From the NCBI GenBank assembly GCA_964603785.1, contig CAZRWD010000012.1, forward strand, positions 1-64,000: 64,000 nt of DNA, written 5' to 3'. The notes under the pieces were generated by a model. That model did not search any database and had not been told where the DNA came from. It worked only from the letters and a program-made list of their open reading frames with translations. The position numbers and the translations under genes are program-made. This document shows positions 42,521 through 50,008 of this stretch, piece by piece. The DNA comes from CAZRWD01 sp964603785. GTDB lineage: Bacteria; Fermentibacterota; Fermentibacteria; Fermentibacterales; Fermentibacteraceae. Each line of letters begins with the position of its first letter. Within the stretch, counting starts at the first letter, position 1.

Positions 42521-43756
42521 ATGGCAGTTGTGAGACCCTTCAGGGCGCTAAGGCCGCGGAGGGAGCATGCCGAGCTGGTCGCCGCTCCCCCCTACGACGT
42601 TCTGGATTCCGACGAGGCCAGGGCCATGGCAGCCGGGAACCCCTTCAGCATCCTGCATGTCACGAAGCCAGAGATCGATCTGGACCCCTCGGTCGACCTC
42701 TATGCCGACGAGGTCTACGCCCGGGGCGCCGCCAACCTGCGCAGGCTGGTCGAGGATGGAGTCCTGGTGCAGGATCCGGACCCCGCGTTCTACTTCTACA
42801 GGCAGATCATGGGGGGGCACTCGCAGACCGGGCTTGTCGCATGCGCCTCGATAGAGGACTACGAGTCGGACGTGATAAAGAAGCACGAGTTCACGAGGAA
42901 GGACAAGGAGGAGGACAGGATAAGGCACATCGAGGCCCAGAACGCCCAGGTGGGCCCGGTCTTCCTCGCGTACAGGGATGTGGCGGAGCTCTCGGCGATC
43001 ATGTCGGGAGTCTGCTCGGAGGCGCCCGAGAACGACTTCACAACCCCGGACCAGGTCAGGCACACCCTCTGGGTGGTCCGTGACGCCGGGACCGTCGAGC
43101 GGATCCGGTCGCTCTTCTCGTCGATCCCGAACCTCTATGTCGCCGACGGGCATCACAGGAGCGCGGCCGGCACGCTGATCGGGCAGAGGCGCCGGGCTGC
43201 GAATCCCGGACACACCGGAGGGGAGGAGTACAACGGCTTCCTGGCCGTCATCTTCCCTGCGAGCCATCTGAGGATCATGCCCTATAACAGGGTTGTCCAG
43301 GACCTCAACGGCATGAGCCGGGAGGAGTTCATGGAGCGGGTCGGCCGGAGCTTCAGGGTGTTCGAGGACGCTCCCGCCACCCCCGGGGAGGTCGGGACCT
43401 TCTCGGTGTACATGGACGGGAGGTGGACGGGGATCGAGGCACTGCCGGGGAGCTATCCCGCCGACGATCCCGTGGAGAGCCTCGACGCGAGCATTCTCCA
43501 GCGGAACCTGCTGTCCCCCCTGCTGGGTATAGATGATCCGAGGACCAGCAGGAGGATAAACTTCGTGGGTGGAATCAGGGGTGCCGGAGAGCTCGAGAGG
43601 CTCGTGGATTCCGGCATGTACGCGGTTGCGTTCTCGCTCCATCCCGTGACCATGGACCAGCTGCTTGCGGTCGCCGACAGCGGGAAGGTGATGCCGCCCA
43701 AGTCCACGTGGTTCGAGCCCAAGCTCCGCAGCGGGCTGACGATACACCTGCTGTGA
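42521..43756 (+). CDS. DUF1015 family protein
   Basis: 411 residues, the normal size for DUF1015. AVVRPFRALRPRR and VAAPPYDVLDSDEA are the family opening, FSILHVTKPEIDL follows, and LYVADGHHRSAAG near 206-217 is the most conserved segment; it resembles the DGHHR motif of ParB/SerK-like ATP-dependent serine kinases. The family may therefore be a small-molecule or protein kinase, which is not proven. The conserved ends are complete. ATG 42521 has GGAGGA at good spacing. The lipoprotein gene overlaps its stop by 4 bases (GTGA), so the two are coupled. Confidence 0.88.
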   Translation: MAVVRPFRALRPRREHAELVAAPPYDVLDSDEARAMAAGNPFSILHVTKPEIDLDPSVDLYADEVYARGAANLRRLVEDGVLVQDPDPAFYFYRQIMGGHSQTGLVACASIEDYESDVIKKHEFTRKDKEEDRIRHIEAQNAQVGPVFLAYRDVAELSAIMSGVCSEAPENDFTTPDQVRHTLWVVRDAGTVERIRSLFSSIPNLYVADGHHRSAAGTLIGQRRRAANPGHTGGEEYNGFLAVIFPASHLRIMPYNRVVQDLNGMSREEFMERVGRSFRVFEDAPATPGEVGTFSVYMDGRWTGIEALPGSYPADDPVESLDASILQRNLLSPLLGIDDPRTSRRINFVGGIRGAGELERLVDSGMYAVAFSLHPVTMDQLLAVADSGKVMPPKSTWFEPKLRSGLTIHLL

Positions 43757-44229
43757 GACCGGCGTCGGTCTCCGTATGCGCGGCTCTCCTCGCAGCGGCA
43801 TGTGCCGGGCGGGAGGGCGCGGGCGCCGCGGTCGAGGATTTCGCCCATGCCCTGGCCGACTCCTCCTGGGAGGCGGCCTGGGGGATGATCACGCCGGAGA
43901 GCAGGCAGTGGTACGACTCGACCGTAGTGATCCTGGGTCATTTCGGCTATGCCGAGGCCGCCCCGGCCCTGGAGGAGCTCGCGGGGGGGATGACCGAGGA
44001 GGAGTTCGAGGCCCTGACCGGAAGGGACCTGTTCGTCCGGATGATCGCCTCCTCGGAGACGGCCGGCAGGCTTAGCACTTCGATAAGGTCCGTGGACTAC
44101 AGGGACTCGACCCTGGCCGTCGTGGTGGTCAGGACGGACGAAGGGCCGCAGGAGATACCGGTCAGGCTCGTGGGAGGGGAATGGCTCATCGACATAGCTC
44201 GAATGAGCCCTCCAGCAGGGGAGGAGTAG
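43753..44229 (+). CDS. Small lipoprotein, unknown function
   Basis: About 158 residues from GTG 43753 (GTGA overlap with the DUF1015 stop). It has a short signal peptide with lipobox LAAAC (Cys near residue 17), so it should be a lipid-anchored periplasmic protein. The mature part looks like a SnoaL/NTF2-like or DUF4878-type fold: VEDFAHALADSSWEAAWGMITPESRQWYDS and a closing GGEWLIDI strand are typical of such small domains. No catalytic residues can be assigned. An in-frame ORF continues upstream but that part lacks signal-peptide character. The next gene begins 2 bases after its stop. Confidence 0.65.
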   Translation: MRPASVSVCAALLAAACAGREGAGAAVEDFAHALADSSWEAAWGMITPESRQWYDSTVVILGHFGYAEAAPALEELAGGMTEEEFEALTGRDLFVRMIASSETAGRLSTSIRSVDYRDSTLAVVVVRTDEGPQEIPVRLVGGEWLIDIARMSPPAGEE

Positions 44230-44231
44230 CG

Positions 44232-44564
44232 ATGGCTGCTGTAACTAGGGGCTGGGTCGTGGGTGCCATAGCACTTGGCGCAATCGGCATCCTGTTTCTT
44301 CTGTGGGGATTCGGGGTCGACCTGGGCCGGTGGTGGCCCCTGGTCTTCTCGCTGTTCGGGATAGCCTCGTTCGCCAGGGGCATGGTGTACCGGGAGAACA
44401 CGGTGTTCGGCTTCCTGCTGCTCGGGTGGGGCGTCATCGGGGTTCTCGCCCTGCATCACGAGGCCGTGGGCATCGTCCTCGTATGGCCCTTCCTGATCGG
44501 TGCCTCCATCCTCTGGATCCCGATCTCCGTCCTCCTCGGCCGCCTGACCAGCCCGGGGTCGTAG
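44232..44564 (+). CDS. Small membrane protein (LiaF/DUF5668-like)
   Basis: About 110 residues with four short hydrophobic segments (AIALGAIGILFLLWGFGV, PLVFSLFGIASFARG, FGFLLLGWGVIGVLAL, IVLVWPFLIGASILWI). The spacing resembles the LiaF-like transmembrane DUF5668 region found in small membrane proteins. ATG 44232 has GGAGGAG at good spacing. The gene ends in TAG at 44562-44564, the first base of the perfect transposon arm; the outer part of the element's arm covers its last four codons, so an insertion may have altered its C-terminus. Function unknown. Confidence 0.6.
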   Translation: MAAVTRGWVVGAIALGAIGILFLLWGFGVDLGRWWPLVFSLFGIASFARGMVYRENTVFGFLLLGWGVIGVLALHHEAVGIVLVWPFLIGASILWIPISVLLGRLTSPGS

Positions 44565-44591
44565 TCAGAAAAGACAGAAAAGACAGAAAAC
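44564..44591. repeat. Left terminal arm, tandem AGAAAAGAC repeats
   Basis: A 28-base perfect inverted partner of 45740-45767. It contains three copies of a 9-base unit (AGAAAAGAC, AGAAAAGAC, AGAAAAC). Outside it, CCGGGGTC (44553-44560) pairs with GACCCCGG (45771-45778). The arm begins at the last base of the upstream gene's stop codon, inside a GTAG tetranucleotide (44561-44564). Confidence 0.85.
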
Positions 44592-44625
44592 CCTGACGAC
44601 CATCCTTGCGTCTGTCGACCGCTGT

Positions 44626-44636
44626 CTGCAGTGCAG
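44626..44636. repeat. Subterminal palindrome, left side of the element
   Basis: CTGCAGTGCAG, arms of 5 around a single G. It lies between the left arm and the transposase start and could be a transposase-binding hairpin when single-stranded. Confidence 0.3.
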
Positions 44637-44680
44637 TTGGATCATGATGAACGGGAATGATATCCGCGATCAGGAGCCCG

Positions 44681-45664
44681 ATGCCTAGAAGATGCCGTAT
44701 GGATCAGACGGATTCCGTCCACCACGTCATGGCGCGGACTGTCGAAGGTCGTCCCCTCTTCGCAGATGATTCGGATAGAGCCGCCTTCGTCAGCCGCCTG
44801 TCGGATGCGTGCTCCGGGTCATCGACGGCCGTCATCGCCTGGGCGTTGATGGACAATCACCTGCATCTCCTCGTCAGGTGCGGGGACCGTCCGCTTTCGC
44901 AGTTCATGCAGATCGTTCTCGGCGGGTATGCACGGTATTTCAACGACAGGCACAGGAGGAAGGGGCACCTCTTCCAGGGCAGGTTCAAGTCCATCCTCGT
45001 CAACGACAGTCTTTATCTGCTCACGGCCGTGAGATACATCCATCTCAACCCCGTTGCGGCAGGCATCGTAGCCGATCTCGACGAACTCGACGTCTATCCA
45101 TGGACGGGCCATCGGGCGCTCATCGGCGGTTGCCGGATCGAAGGCCAGGACACCAACATGGTCTTCAGGAACCTCCCCGCCCTGGGGTCCTGCTCTGATC
45201 CCGCCGAGGCCTATCGAGCCCTGATGAGATCCTCCTCAAGTCCGGTGGACTATGTCGGCAGCGCCTACCTCCTGGGTCTCGACGGGCTCCATTCCGCTTC
45301 ATGGGAGGACATTCTCGCAAGGTCCGACTCCCAAAGGACTCCGGTGCTAGGTGACCTGGACCGCTGTCGCGGCAATGCCAGGGAAGCGGGAAGGGAGCTC
45401 GCCGGCAGGGTCAGGGACAGGTCGGTCTCACACCAGAGGGTGGAGGCCATACTCGACGAGATCACCACGAAGTGGGGGGTCTCGATCGACCAGTTGAGGG
45501 GACGCAGCCGGAAGGGTCCCGTCACGGAGGCGAGAAGACAGGCTGCGGTCAGACTTGTGAGAGAGGCCGGATTCAGCATGGCCGATGCGGGCAGGGCGCT
45601 GGGCATTTCCAAGCAGAGCATCGGGTATCTTGTGGAGAAAGCCCTGGGGTGGAAGCAGTCCTGA
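44681..45664 (+). CDS. REP-associated tyrosine transposase (Y1/HUH, IS200-like)
   Basis: About 327 residues. The HUH-type Y1 nuclease core has DNHLHLLV near 58-65 (the H-x-H metal motif), GGYARYFNDRHRRKGHLFQGRFKS near 88-111, and YLLTAVRYIHLNPVAAGI near 118-135, which is the usual RAYT signature with the catalytic Tyr region. The C-terminal extension (about 215-327) ends with a helix-turn-helix, SMADAGRALGISKQSIGYLVE. Such proteins cut and join single-stranded DNA at hairpin ends. ATG 44681 has AGGAG just upstream; an ATG at 44657 is possible. It is flanked by perfect inverted arms, unlike most RAYTs, which act on dispersed REP hairpins. Confidence 0.88.
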   Translation: MPRRCRMDQTDSVHHVMARTVEGRPLFADDSDRAAFVSRLSDACSGSSTAVIAWALMDNHLHLLVRCGDRPLSQFMQIVLGGYARYFNDRHRRKGHLFQGRFKSILVNDSLYLLTAVRYIHLNPVAAGIVADLDELDVYPWTGHRALIGGCRIEGQDTNMVFRNLPALGSCSDPAEAYRALMRSSSSPVDYVGSAYLLGLDGLHSASWEDILARSDSQRTPVLGDLDRCRGNAREAGRELAGRVRDRSVSHQRVEAILDEITTKWGVSIDQLRGRSRKGPVTEARRQAAVRLVREAGFSMADAGRALGISKQSIGYLVEKALGWKQS

Positions 45665-45669
45665 CAAAT

Positions 45670-45684
45670 GCAGGCCTGGCCTGC
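45670..45684. repeat. Palindrome downstream of the transposase gene
   Basis: GCAGGCCTGGCCTGC, perfect 7-base arms around a T, beginning 6 bases after the transposase stop. It could be a subterminal hairpin at the element's right end, or a short terminator stem without a T-tract. Confidence 0.4.
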
Positions 45685-45739
45685 TGCTGGATACCTGTCG
45701 TCAGTGTCGGTGCCCGGACCGGAGGGTTTCGTCGTCGTT

Positions 45740-45767
45740 GTTTTCTGTCTTTTCTGTCTTTTCTGAC
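45740..45767. repeat. Right terminal arm of the RAYT element
   Basis: Exact reverse complement of 44564-44591 (28 of 28). The + strand here is pyrimidine-rich, with repeated TTTTCTGTC units. The SppA-like gene's ribosome binding site starts 14 bases further on, so the arm abuts that gene's control region. Confidence 0.85.
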
Positions 45768-45793
45768 TGTGACCCCGGACGGAGGGGGATGAG

Positions 45794-48136
45794 ATGACCA
45801 TGGTGATGATGATGATGGCGGCGGTGGCGCAGCCCGCGCTGCCCGGACCCGCCACCCCGTTCGACTGGACCGCCTATCCCTCTCCCGGCGAGGCCGTCCT
45901 GGTGAACCCCGCCTGCCTCGCCTTCCAGCCCGGTCTGCTGGTCTCGGCCGGGTTCGTCATGAGCGACTCCACCTTCGAGCGGTTCGACCAGGCCGTCATC
46001 GCGCTGCCCGGTCAGGCCTTCTCCGGCTACTGGAACGACGACGAGAACATGAGGGTGTTCACGACCTCTTCCGCATTGTCGATCATCGACGGCTCCCTGT
46101 CGCTGGGGGCCGGCTACACCTGGTACGATCCCGTCACCGCCTCGCCGCTCGACGGGAAGGGTCGCTGGACCTTCGGCATCGCCGCCAGGCCCTCGCCGGC
46201 GTTCGGGCTCGGGATAGTCCGCAGGGGCGGCCTGGATGCAGGAGGCACCGAGTTCGAACCCCGCTACCGTGCAGGCGCCGCCGTGCGTCCCCTAGGCGAC
46301 ATGTTCACCATCACCGCCGACTACGAGACCGACCAGTCTTTCGATGACGGCCTCTTCTCGGCCGGGGCGGAGATCCGGCCGCTCGAGGGCATGACCCTGA
46401 GATTCGACGGCTCCGAGGAGGGTTTCTCCCTGGGCCTCAGGACGGACTTCGGGCACCTCGGCCTGGGCGGGGCCGCCTCCTTCGGCGACGACGGCTCCTA
46501 TGCGGGATCCCGCGGTTCGATCGCCCTGACCAGCCTTCCGCGCGGCAGCCTCGTCCCGCGGCGCGACAGGTTCGTGCGCATAGAGCCCGGGACCTTCTCC
46601 GAGAGGAGGGGAAGGGTCTTCCTCGGCCCCAGCACCCCCAGCTTCACCGAGAACGTACTCCAGATCGAGAGGATCACCTCCGACCCGTCCGTCGCCGGAG
46701 TGATAGTCGACCTCTCCTCGGGAGCCGGCACCCCCGCCCAGGCGGAGGAGGTCAGGGAGATCCTGCTCGACATCCGCCGCACCGGGCGGCAGGTCTGGGT
46801 CTGGATGCCCTCGGGCGGCAACACCGAGGTCTACCTCGCATCCGCCGGCACGTCGATCATGAGCCATCCCTCGGGTGAGGTCGGCTACTTCGGACTCGCA
46901 TTCCACAACCTCTTCCTGAGGGACATGCTGGACAGGATCGGCATCTACCCCGACCTGGTCCACATCGGCGAGTACAAGAGCGCGAGCGAGATGCTCACCC
47001 GCAGCGACATGTCCGAGTACCAGCGGGAGGCCGAGACCGCCCTGCTCACGGCGTTCGAGGACCACATGAACATGTCCGTGGGCATGGAGCTCGGTCTCGA
47101 GCCCGCGACGCTCAGGGCCGTCATCCAGGGCGGGCCCATGCCTGCCGACGAGGCGGTCAACGCCGGCCTGGTGGACGGGATACTCTTCGGCGACGAGCTG
47201 GAGGAGAGGATCGAGGCCGACCTCGGCAGGAGTGTCACCATAGAGGACCTCGGGGCATATTCCGGGTCGCATCCGGTCTACGAGGCCTGGGGGCCTGTCG
47301 ATCACGTGGCGGTGGTGGTCGCCACGGGCCTCATAGTGCAGGGCGAGAGCGGCAGCATGTTCCCCCTGGGCGAGACGATGGGCAGCGAGACGATCGCCGG
47401 GCTGGTGGACCGGGCCGTCTCCGAGCCCGGCGTGCGAGCCCTGGTCCTGCGCATCGATTCCGGCGGCGGCGACGCCTTCGCGAGCGAGGACATGCTGCAT
47501 GCGCTCCAGGAAGCCGGCGAGAGGATGCCGGTCGTGGTCTCGATGGGCGCGGTCGCGGGTTCGGGGGGCTACTACATCGCCTGCTGCGGAGACAGCATCT
47601 TCGCCGACAACCTGACCATCACGGGGTCGATAGGGGTGATCAGCGGGAAGCTGGTCTTCGGAGGCCTCCTGGAGAGGCTCGGCGTCAACACCGAGACCGT
47701 CTCGCGCTGGCCCATGGCCGACATGGGGAGCATCTTCTCCCCCTACTCCGAGGAGCAGGCCGCCAGGATCGAATACCTGACCAGGCATTCGTACGAGCTC
47801 TTCGCCTCCCGGGTGGGCGAGGCCCGCGGGATGACCTTCGAGGAGGTCGACGCGATCGGCCGGGGCCGCGTGTGGGCCGGTGCCGACGCCGTCCGCATAG
47901 GTCTGGTGGACAGGATCGGCGGCGTGGCCGACGCGATCCGCTCCGCCGCGACCATGGCCGGGCTGCCTCGGGACTGGGTTCCGGTGGTCACCGTGCATCC
48001 CACGCCCGGGCTCTTCGAGGGATTCGGGCTGAATCCCTTCGGGAGCCTCGGTTCGACCGGGGTGGAGGATGCCCTCCAGAGGCTCTCGCGCCTGCAGGGC
48101 AACCTGTTCCTCATGCAGCCCGTCCTGGTCGAGTAG
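45794..48136 (+). CDS. sppA: SppA-type signal peptide peptidase with N-terminal beta-barrel-like domain
   Basis: 780 residues. A Met-rich signal-like start (MTMVMMMMAAVAQ) leads to a region of about 230 residues with alternating Gly/aromatic beta strands resembling a PorV/UPF0164-type outer-membrane barrel. A tandem SppA (67K-type) follows from about 270: EYKSASEML near 393 gives the catalytic Lys and GAVAGSGGYYIA near 585-596 the nucleophilic Ser. SppA normally degrades signal peptides in the membrane as a tetramer. The added barrel-like part is unusual and suggests outer-membrane or envelope anchoring. ATG 45794 has GGAGGGG just upstream. It converges with a barrel gene 10 bases after its stop. 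Confidence 0.8.
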   Translation: MTMVMMMMAAVAQPALPGPATPFDWTAYPSPGEAVLVNPACLAFQPGLLVSAGFVMSDSTFERFDQAVIALPGQAFSGYWNDDENMRVFTTSSALSIIDGSLSLGAGYTWYDPVTASPLDGKGRWTFGIAARPSPAFGLGIVRRGGLDAGGTEFEPRYRAGAAVRPLGDMFTITADYETDQSFDDGLFSAGAEIRPLEGMTLRFDGSEEGFSLGLRTDFGHLGLGGAASFGDDGSYAGSRGSIALTSLPRGSLVPRRDRFVRIEPGTFSERRGRVFLGPSTPSFTENVLQIERITSDPSVAGVIVDLSSGAGTPAQAEEVREILLDIRRTGRQVWVWMPSGGNTEVYLASAGTSIMSHPSGEVGYFGLAFHNLFLRDMLDRIGIYPDLVHIGEYKSASEMLTRSDMSEYQREAETALLTAFEDHMNMSVGMELGLEPATLRAVIQGGPMPADEAVNAGLVDGILFGDELEERIEADLGRSVTIEDLGAYSGSHPVYEAWGPVDHVAVVVATGLIVQGESGSMFPLGETMGSETIAGLVDRAVSEPGVRALVLRIDSGGGDAFASEDMLHALQEAGERMPVVVSMGAVAGSGGYYIACCGDSIFADNLTITGSIGVISGKLVFGGLLERLGVNTETVSRWPMADMGSIFSPYSEEQAARIEYLTRHSYELFASRVGEARGMTFEEVDAIGRGRVWAGADAVRIGLVDRIGGVADAIRSAATMAGLPRDWVPVVTVHPTPGLFEGFGLNPFGSLGSTGVEDALQRLSRLQGNLFLMQPVLVE

Positions 48137-48146
48137 ACGGCTCCGG

Positions 48147-49181
48147 TCAGAAGGGATCCCCGAAGGCCAGGTCCATCGTGAACCCTTCGGGCGAGAGGAT
48201 GGTGAAGTCCATCCTCACCTTCGTCAGCCCGAAGACGAACCTGAGACCGATCCCGGCGTCCGGGTGCAGCCTGTCCCACCTGAAGCCCGCGGGCTCCTCC
48301 GCGACCTGTCCGGCATCGACGTAGACGGCCGCGCCCAGGAGCATCGTCGGCTCGAGCGTGCGCCTGTCGATCATGAAGGTCAGGAGTGGCCTCTGCAGCT
48401 CCAGGTTGGCCACCATCGCCCATGCGCCTCTGAACCTCTCGTTCGCGTACCCGCGCAGGAGATCCTCCGGACCCAGCGAAGGCAGGAAGGGGAGAGGGGT
48501 CTCCTCGACCCCCATGTGGTGCCTGATCATCCCGTGCGTCCCGATCACGAAGCCCGAGGGCATGTCGACGAAGACCGCCAGGTCGTTCCTGATCTCGTGA
48601 TAGTCGAATCCGTCTCCGGACTGGTACGCATACCCGATCCTGTCGTAGCCTACGACTCCCCCCAGCGGCAGGCCGGCGCTCAGGGCGGCATCCGGGCCGA
48701 TGCTCCACGAGGATGCGGTCCGCAGAGCGGGAGCGGTCTCCCAGAGAGCGCTCTCCTCCCTGTCCCAGGCCGTCGAGTGCCTTGCCTCCAGGCCGATCTC
48801 GAGCGTGAGCGCATCACCGAACTGCTGGACCCTGCCTGCGCCCACCCTGTCGATCTCCCTGTCGTATCCGGCGCTGGTGTCGGGGTCGCCGCCGTTCCCC
48901 CAGCCGTAGAAGTCTGCGCCCAGGAGCTGGTCGTGAACCCCGTACAGCCTCCAGCCTCCGGCCTCCTCGAGCGTCATCAGGTCTACGGACTGGTACTGAC
49001 CTCCTCGCGTCGTCCCATAGGCCATCAACGAGAGGGCCCCCCGGGGCCTCCCGCCGGTCAGGGCGTCGATCCTCCCGCCGTAGAGGAAGCCCGTCGAGGA
49101 GGAGTAGCTGACGATCGGCATGACCGACAGCCTTGCCGCCGAGACCGCCGTCAGGATCAGCGGAGCCAGCATGGTTCGCAT
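48147..49181 (-). CDS. BamA/D15-like outer-membrane beta-barrel protein
   Basis: About 344 residues: signal peptide (MRTMLAPLILTAVSA), then a repeated amphipathic beta-strand pattern with terminal Phe (DLAFGDPF), the C-terminal signal for BAM insertion. RGYANERFRGAWAMVANLELQRPL near 250-275 resembles the conserved RGY/L-x-N-x-E motif of surface-antigen (Omp85/D15) barrels. No POTRA domains are present, so it is the barrel part only, similar to small patatin-linked or stand-alone D15 proteins. ATG 49181 is preceded by GGAAGG; an upstream open frame lacks signal-peptide character. It is convergent with the SppA-like gene. Confidence 0.75.
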   Translation of the reverse strand: MRTMLAPLILTAVSAARLSVMPIVSYSSSTGFLYGGRIDALTGGRPRGALSLMAYGTTRGGQYQSVDLMTLEEAGGWRLYGVHDQLLGADFYGWGNGGDPDTSAGYDREIDRVGAGRVQQFGDALTLEIGLEARHSTAWDREESALWETAPALRTASSWSIGPDAALSAGLPLGGVVGYDRIGYAYQSGDGFDYHEIRNDLAVFVDMPSGFVIGTHGMIRHHMGVEETPLPFLPSLGPEDLLRGYANERFRGAWAMVANLELQRPLLTFMIDRRTLEPTMLLGAAVYVDAGQVAEEPAGFRWDRLHPDAGIGLRFVFGLTKVRMDFTILSPEGFTMDLAFGDPF

Positions 49182-49204
49182 TGTCGCCTTCCGGTTGTTG
49201 CCCT

Positions 49205-49273
49205 TATATAGGCCTGCCGCGGTGACCTGACCGTCCGGGGCTTTGGCGGGCACCCGGCAGGGGGGTTTATACT
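49205..49273. promoter_or_regulatory. Divergent promoter candidates of the barrel and glycan operon
   Basis: Leftward, TATATA at 49210-49205 lies 24 bases before the barrel gene's ATG (49181). Rightward, TATACT at 49268-49273 lies 31 bases before the TTG at 49304, with AAGGAGG (49291-49297) between. No strong -35 is seen for either. The rightward one would drive the long glycan operon to the end of the window. Confidence 0.4.
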
Positions 49274-49303
49274 CAGCCCGGCGCTCCCGTAAGGAGGCTT
49301 GTC

Positions 49304-50008
49304 TTGAAGGGGCCTCTGGTCGTAGTACCGACATACAACGAGCTGAACAACATCACCAGGCTGATACCGGCCCTGCTCGACACCGTCCCCGGGCTCGAGA
49401 TCCTCGTCGTGGACGACAGCAGCCCCGACGGCACGGGAGATGCGGTGGCCGGCTTCTCCCCGACAGGCAGGGTGCACCTGCTGTCCAGACCGATGAAGAC
49501 CGGTCTCGGCCAGGCATACGTGGCCGGTTTCAGATGGGCCCTCGAGAGGGAGTATGATCCCGTCGTCCAGATGGATGCCGACTTCTCCCACGACCCCTCC
49601 CGGCTCCCCGACCTGCTGCGGGCCCTGGGGGACCACGACATCGCGATAGGCTCCAGGTACTGCAGCGGGGTCAACGTGGTCAACTGGCCCCTCTCCAGGC
49701 TCCTCCTGTCCTACTTCGCCAACAGGTACACGAGGCTCGTGACCGGGATGCCCGTGACCGACGCGACCGGAGGCTTCAAGGCCTTCAGGCGCTCAGCACT
49801 CTCGAGGCTCGACCTCGACCGCGTCAGGTCCGACGGCTACTCCTTCCAGATAGAGGTCACGTACAAGCTGCTCCATGCGGGATGCAGCGTCGTGGAGGTG
49901 CCGATCATCTTCGTCGACAGGCACTCGGGAAGCTCGAAGATGACGAAGAGCATTGTCTGGGAGGCCGTCTGGATGGTCTGGCGGCTGAGGTTCCCCTGGC
50001 TCTTCTGA
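49304..50008 (+). CDS. Polyprenol-phosphate mannosyltransferase-like GT2
   Basis: 234 residues, the size of soluble dolichol-phosphate-mannose synthase-like enzymes. LVVVPTYNELNNITRLIPALL at the N-terminus, ILVVDDSSPDGTGDAV near 33-48, VVQMDADFSHDPSRLPDLL (the DxD and acidic region) near 87-105, and GSRYCSG near 118 are signatures. It should load mannose or another hexose onto undecaprenyl phosphate, giving the donor for GT-C enzymes such as the 53215 and 19301 membrane proteins. TTG 49304 has AAGGAGG at 6-base spacing. No C-terminal membrane domain. First gene of the long operon; the next gene starts within its stop codon (TGATG). Confidence 0.88.
   Translation: MKGPLVVVPTYNELNNITRLIPALLDTVPGLEILVVDDSSPDGTGDAVAGFSPTGRVHLLSRPMKTGLGQAYVAGFRWALEREYDPVVQMDADFSHDPSRLPDLLRALGDHDIAIGSRYCSGVNVVNWPLSRLLLSYFANRYTRLVTGMPVTDATGGFKAFRRSALSRLDLDRVRSDGYSFQIEVTYKLLHAGCSVVEVPIIFVDRHSGSSKMTKSIVWEAVWMVWRLRFPWLF

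Larger units (their letters stand above)
44553..45778 (+). mobile_element. RAYT/Y1-transposase element with 39-nt inverted arms
   Basis: The element is bounded by inverted arms 44553-44591 and 45740-45778 that match in 37 of 39 positions. The inner 28 bases (44564-44591 and 45740-45767) are perfect and consist of 9-base direct repeats of AGAAAAGAC-type. One transposase gene lies inside. Small subterminal palindromes occur near both ends (44626-44636 and 45670-45684), as in IS200/IS605-like ends recognised by HUH transposases. No target-site duplication is visible, in keeping with HUH mechanisms. It separates the small membrane gene from the SppA gene. Confidence 0.75.

Noticed and set aside
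44561..44564. GTAG as the conserved REP foot tetranucleotide for the RAYT
   Set aside because: The GTAG includes the stop codon of the upstream gene, and the right arm has CACAG at the matching place, so it may be chance.
48137..48146. A terminator between sppA and the convergent barrel gene
   Set aside because: Only 10 bases separate the stops and no hairpin is present.
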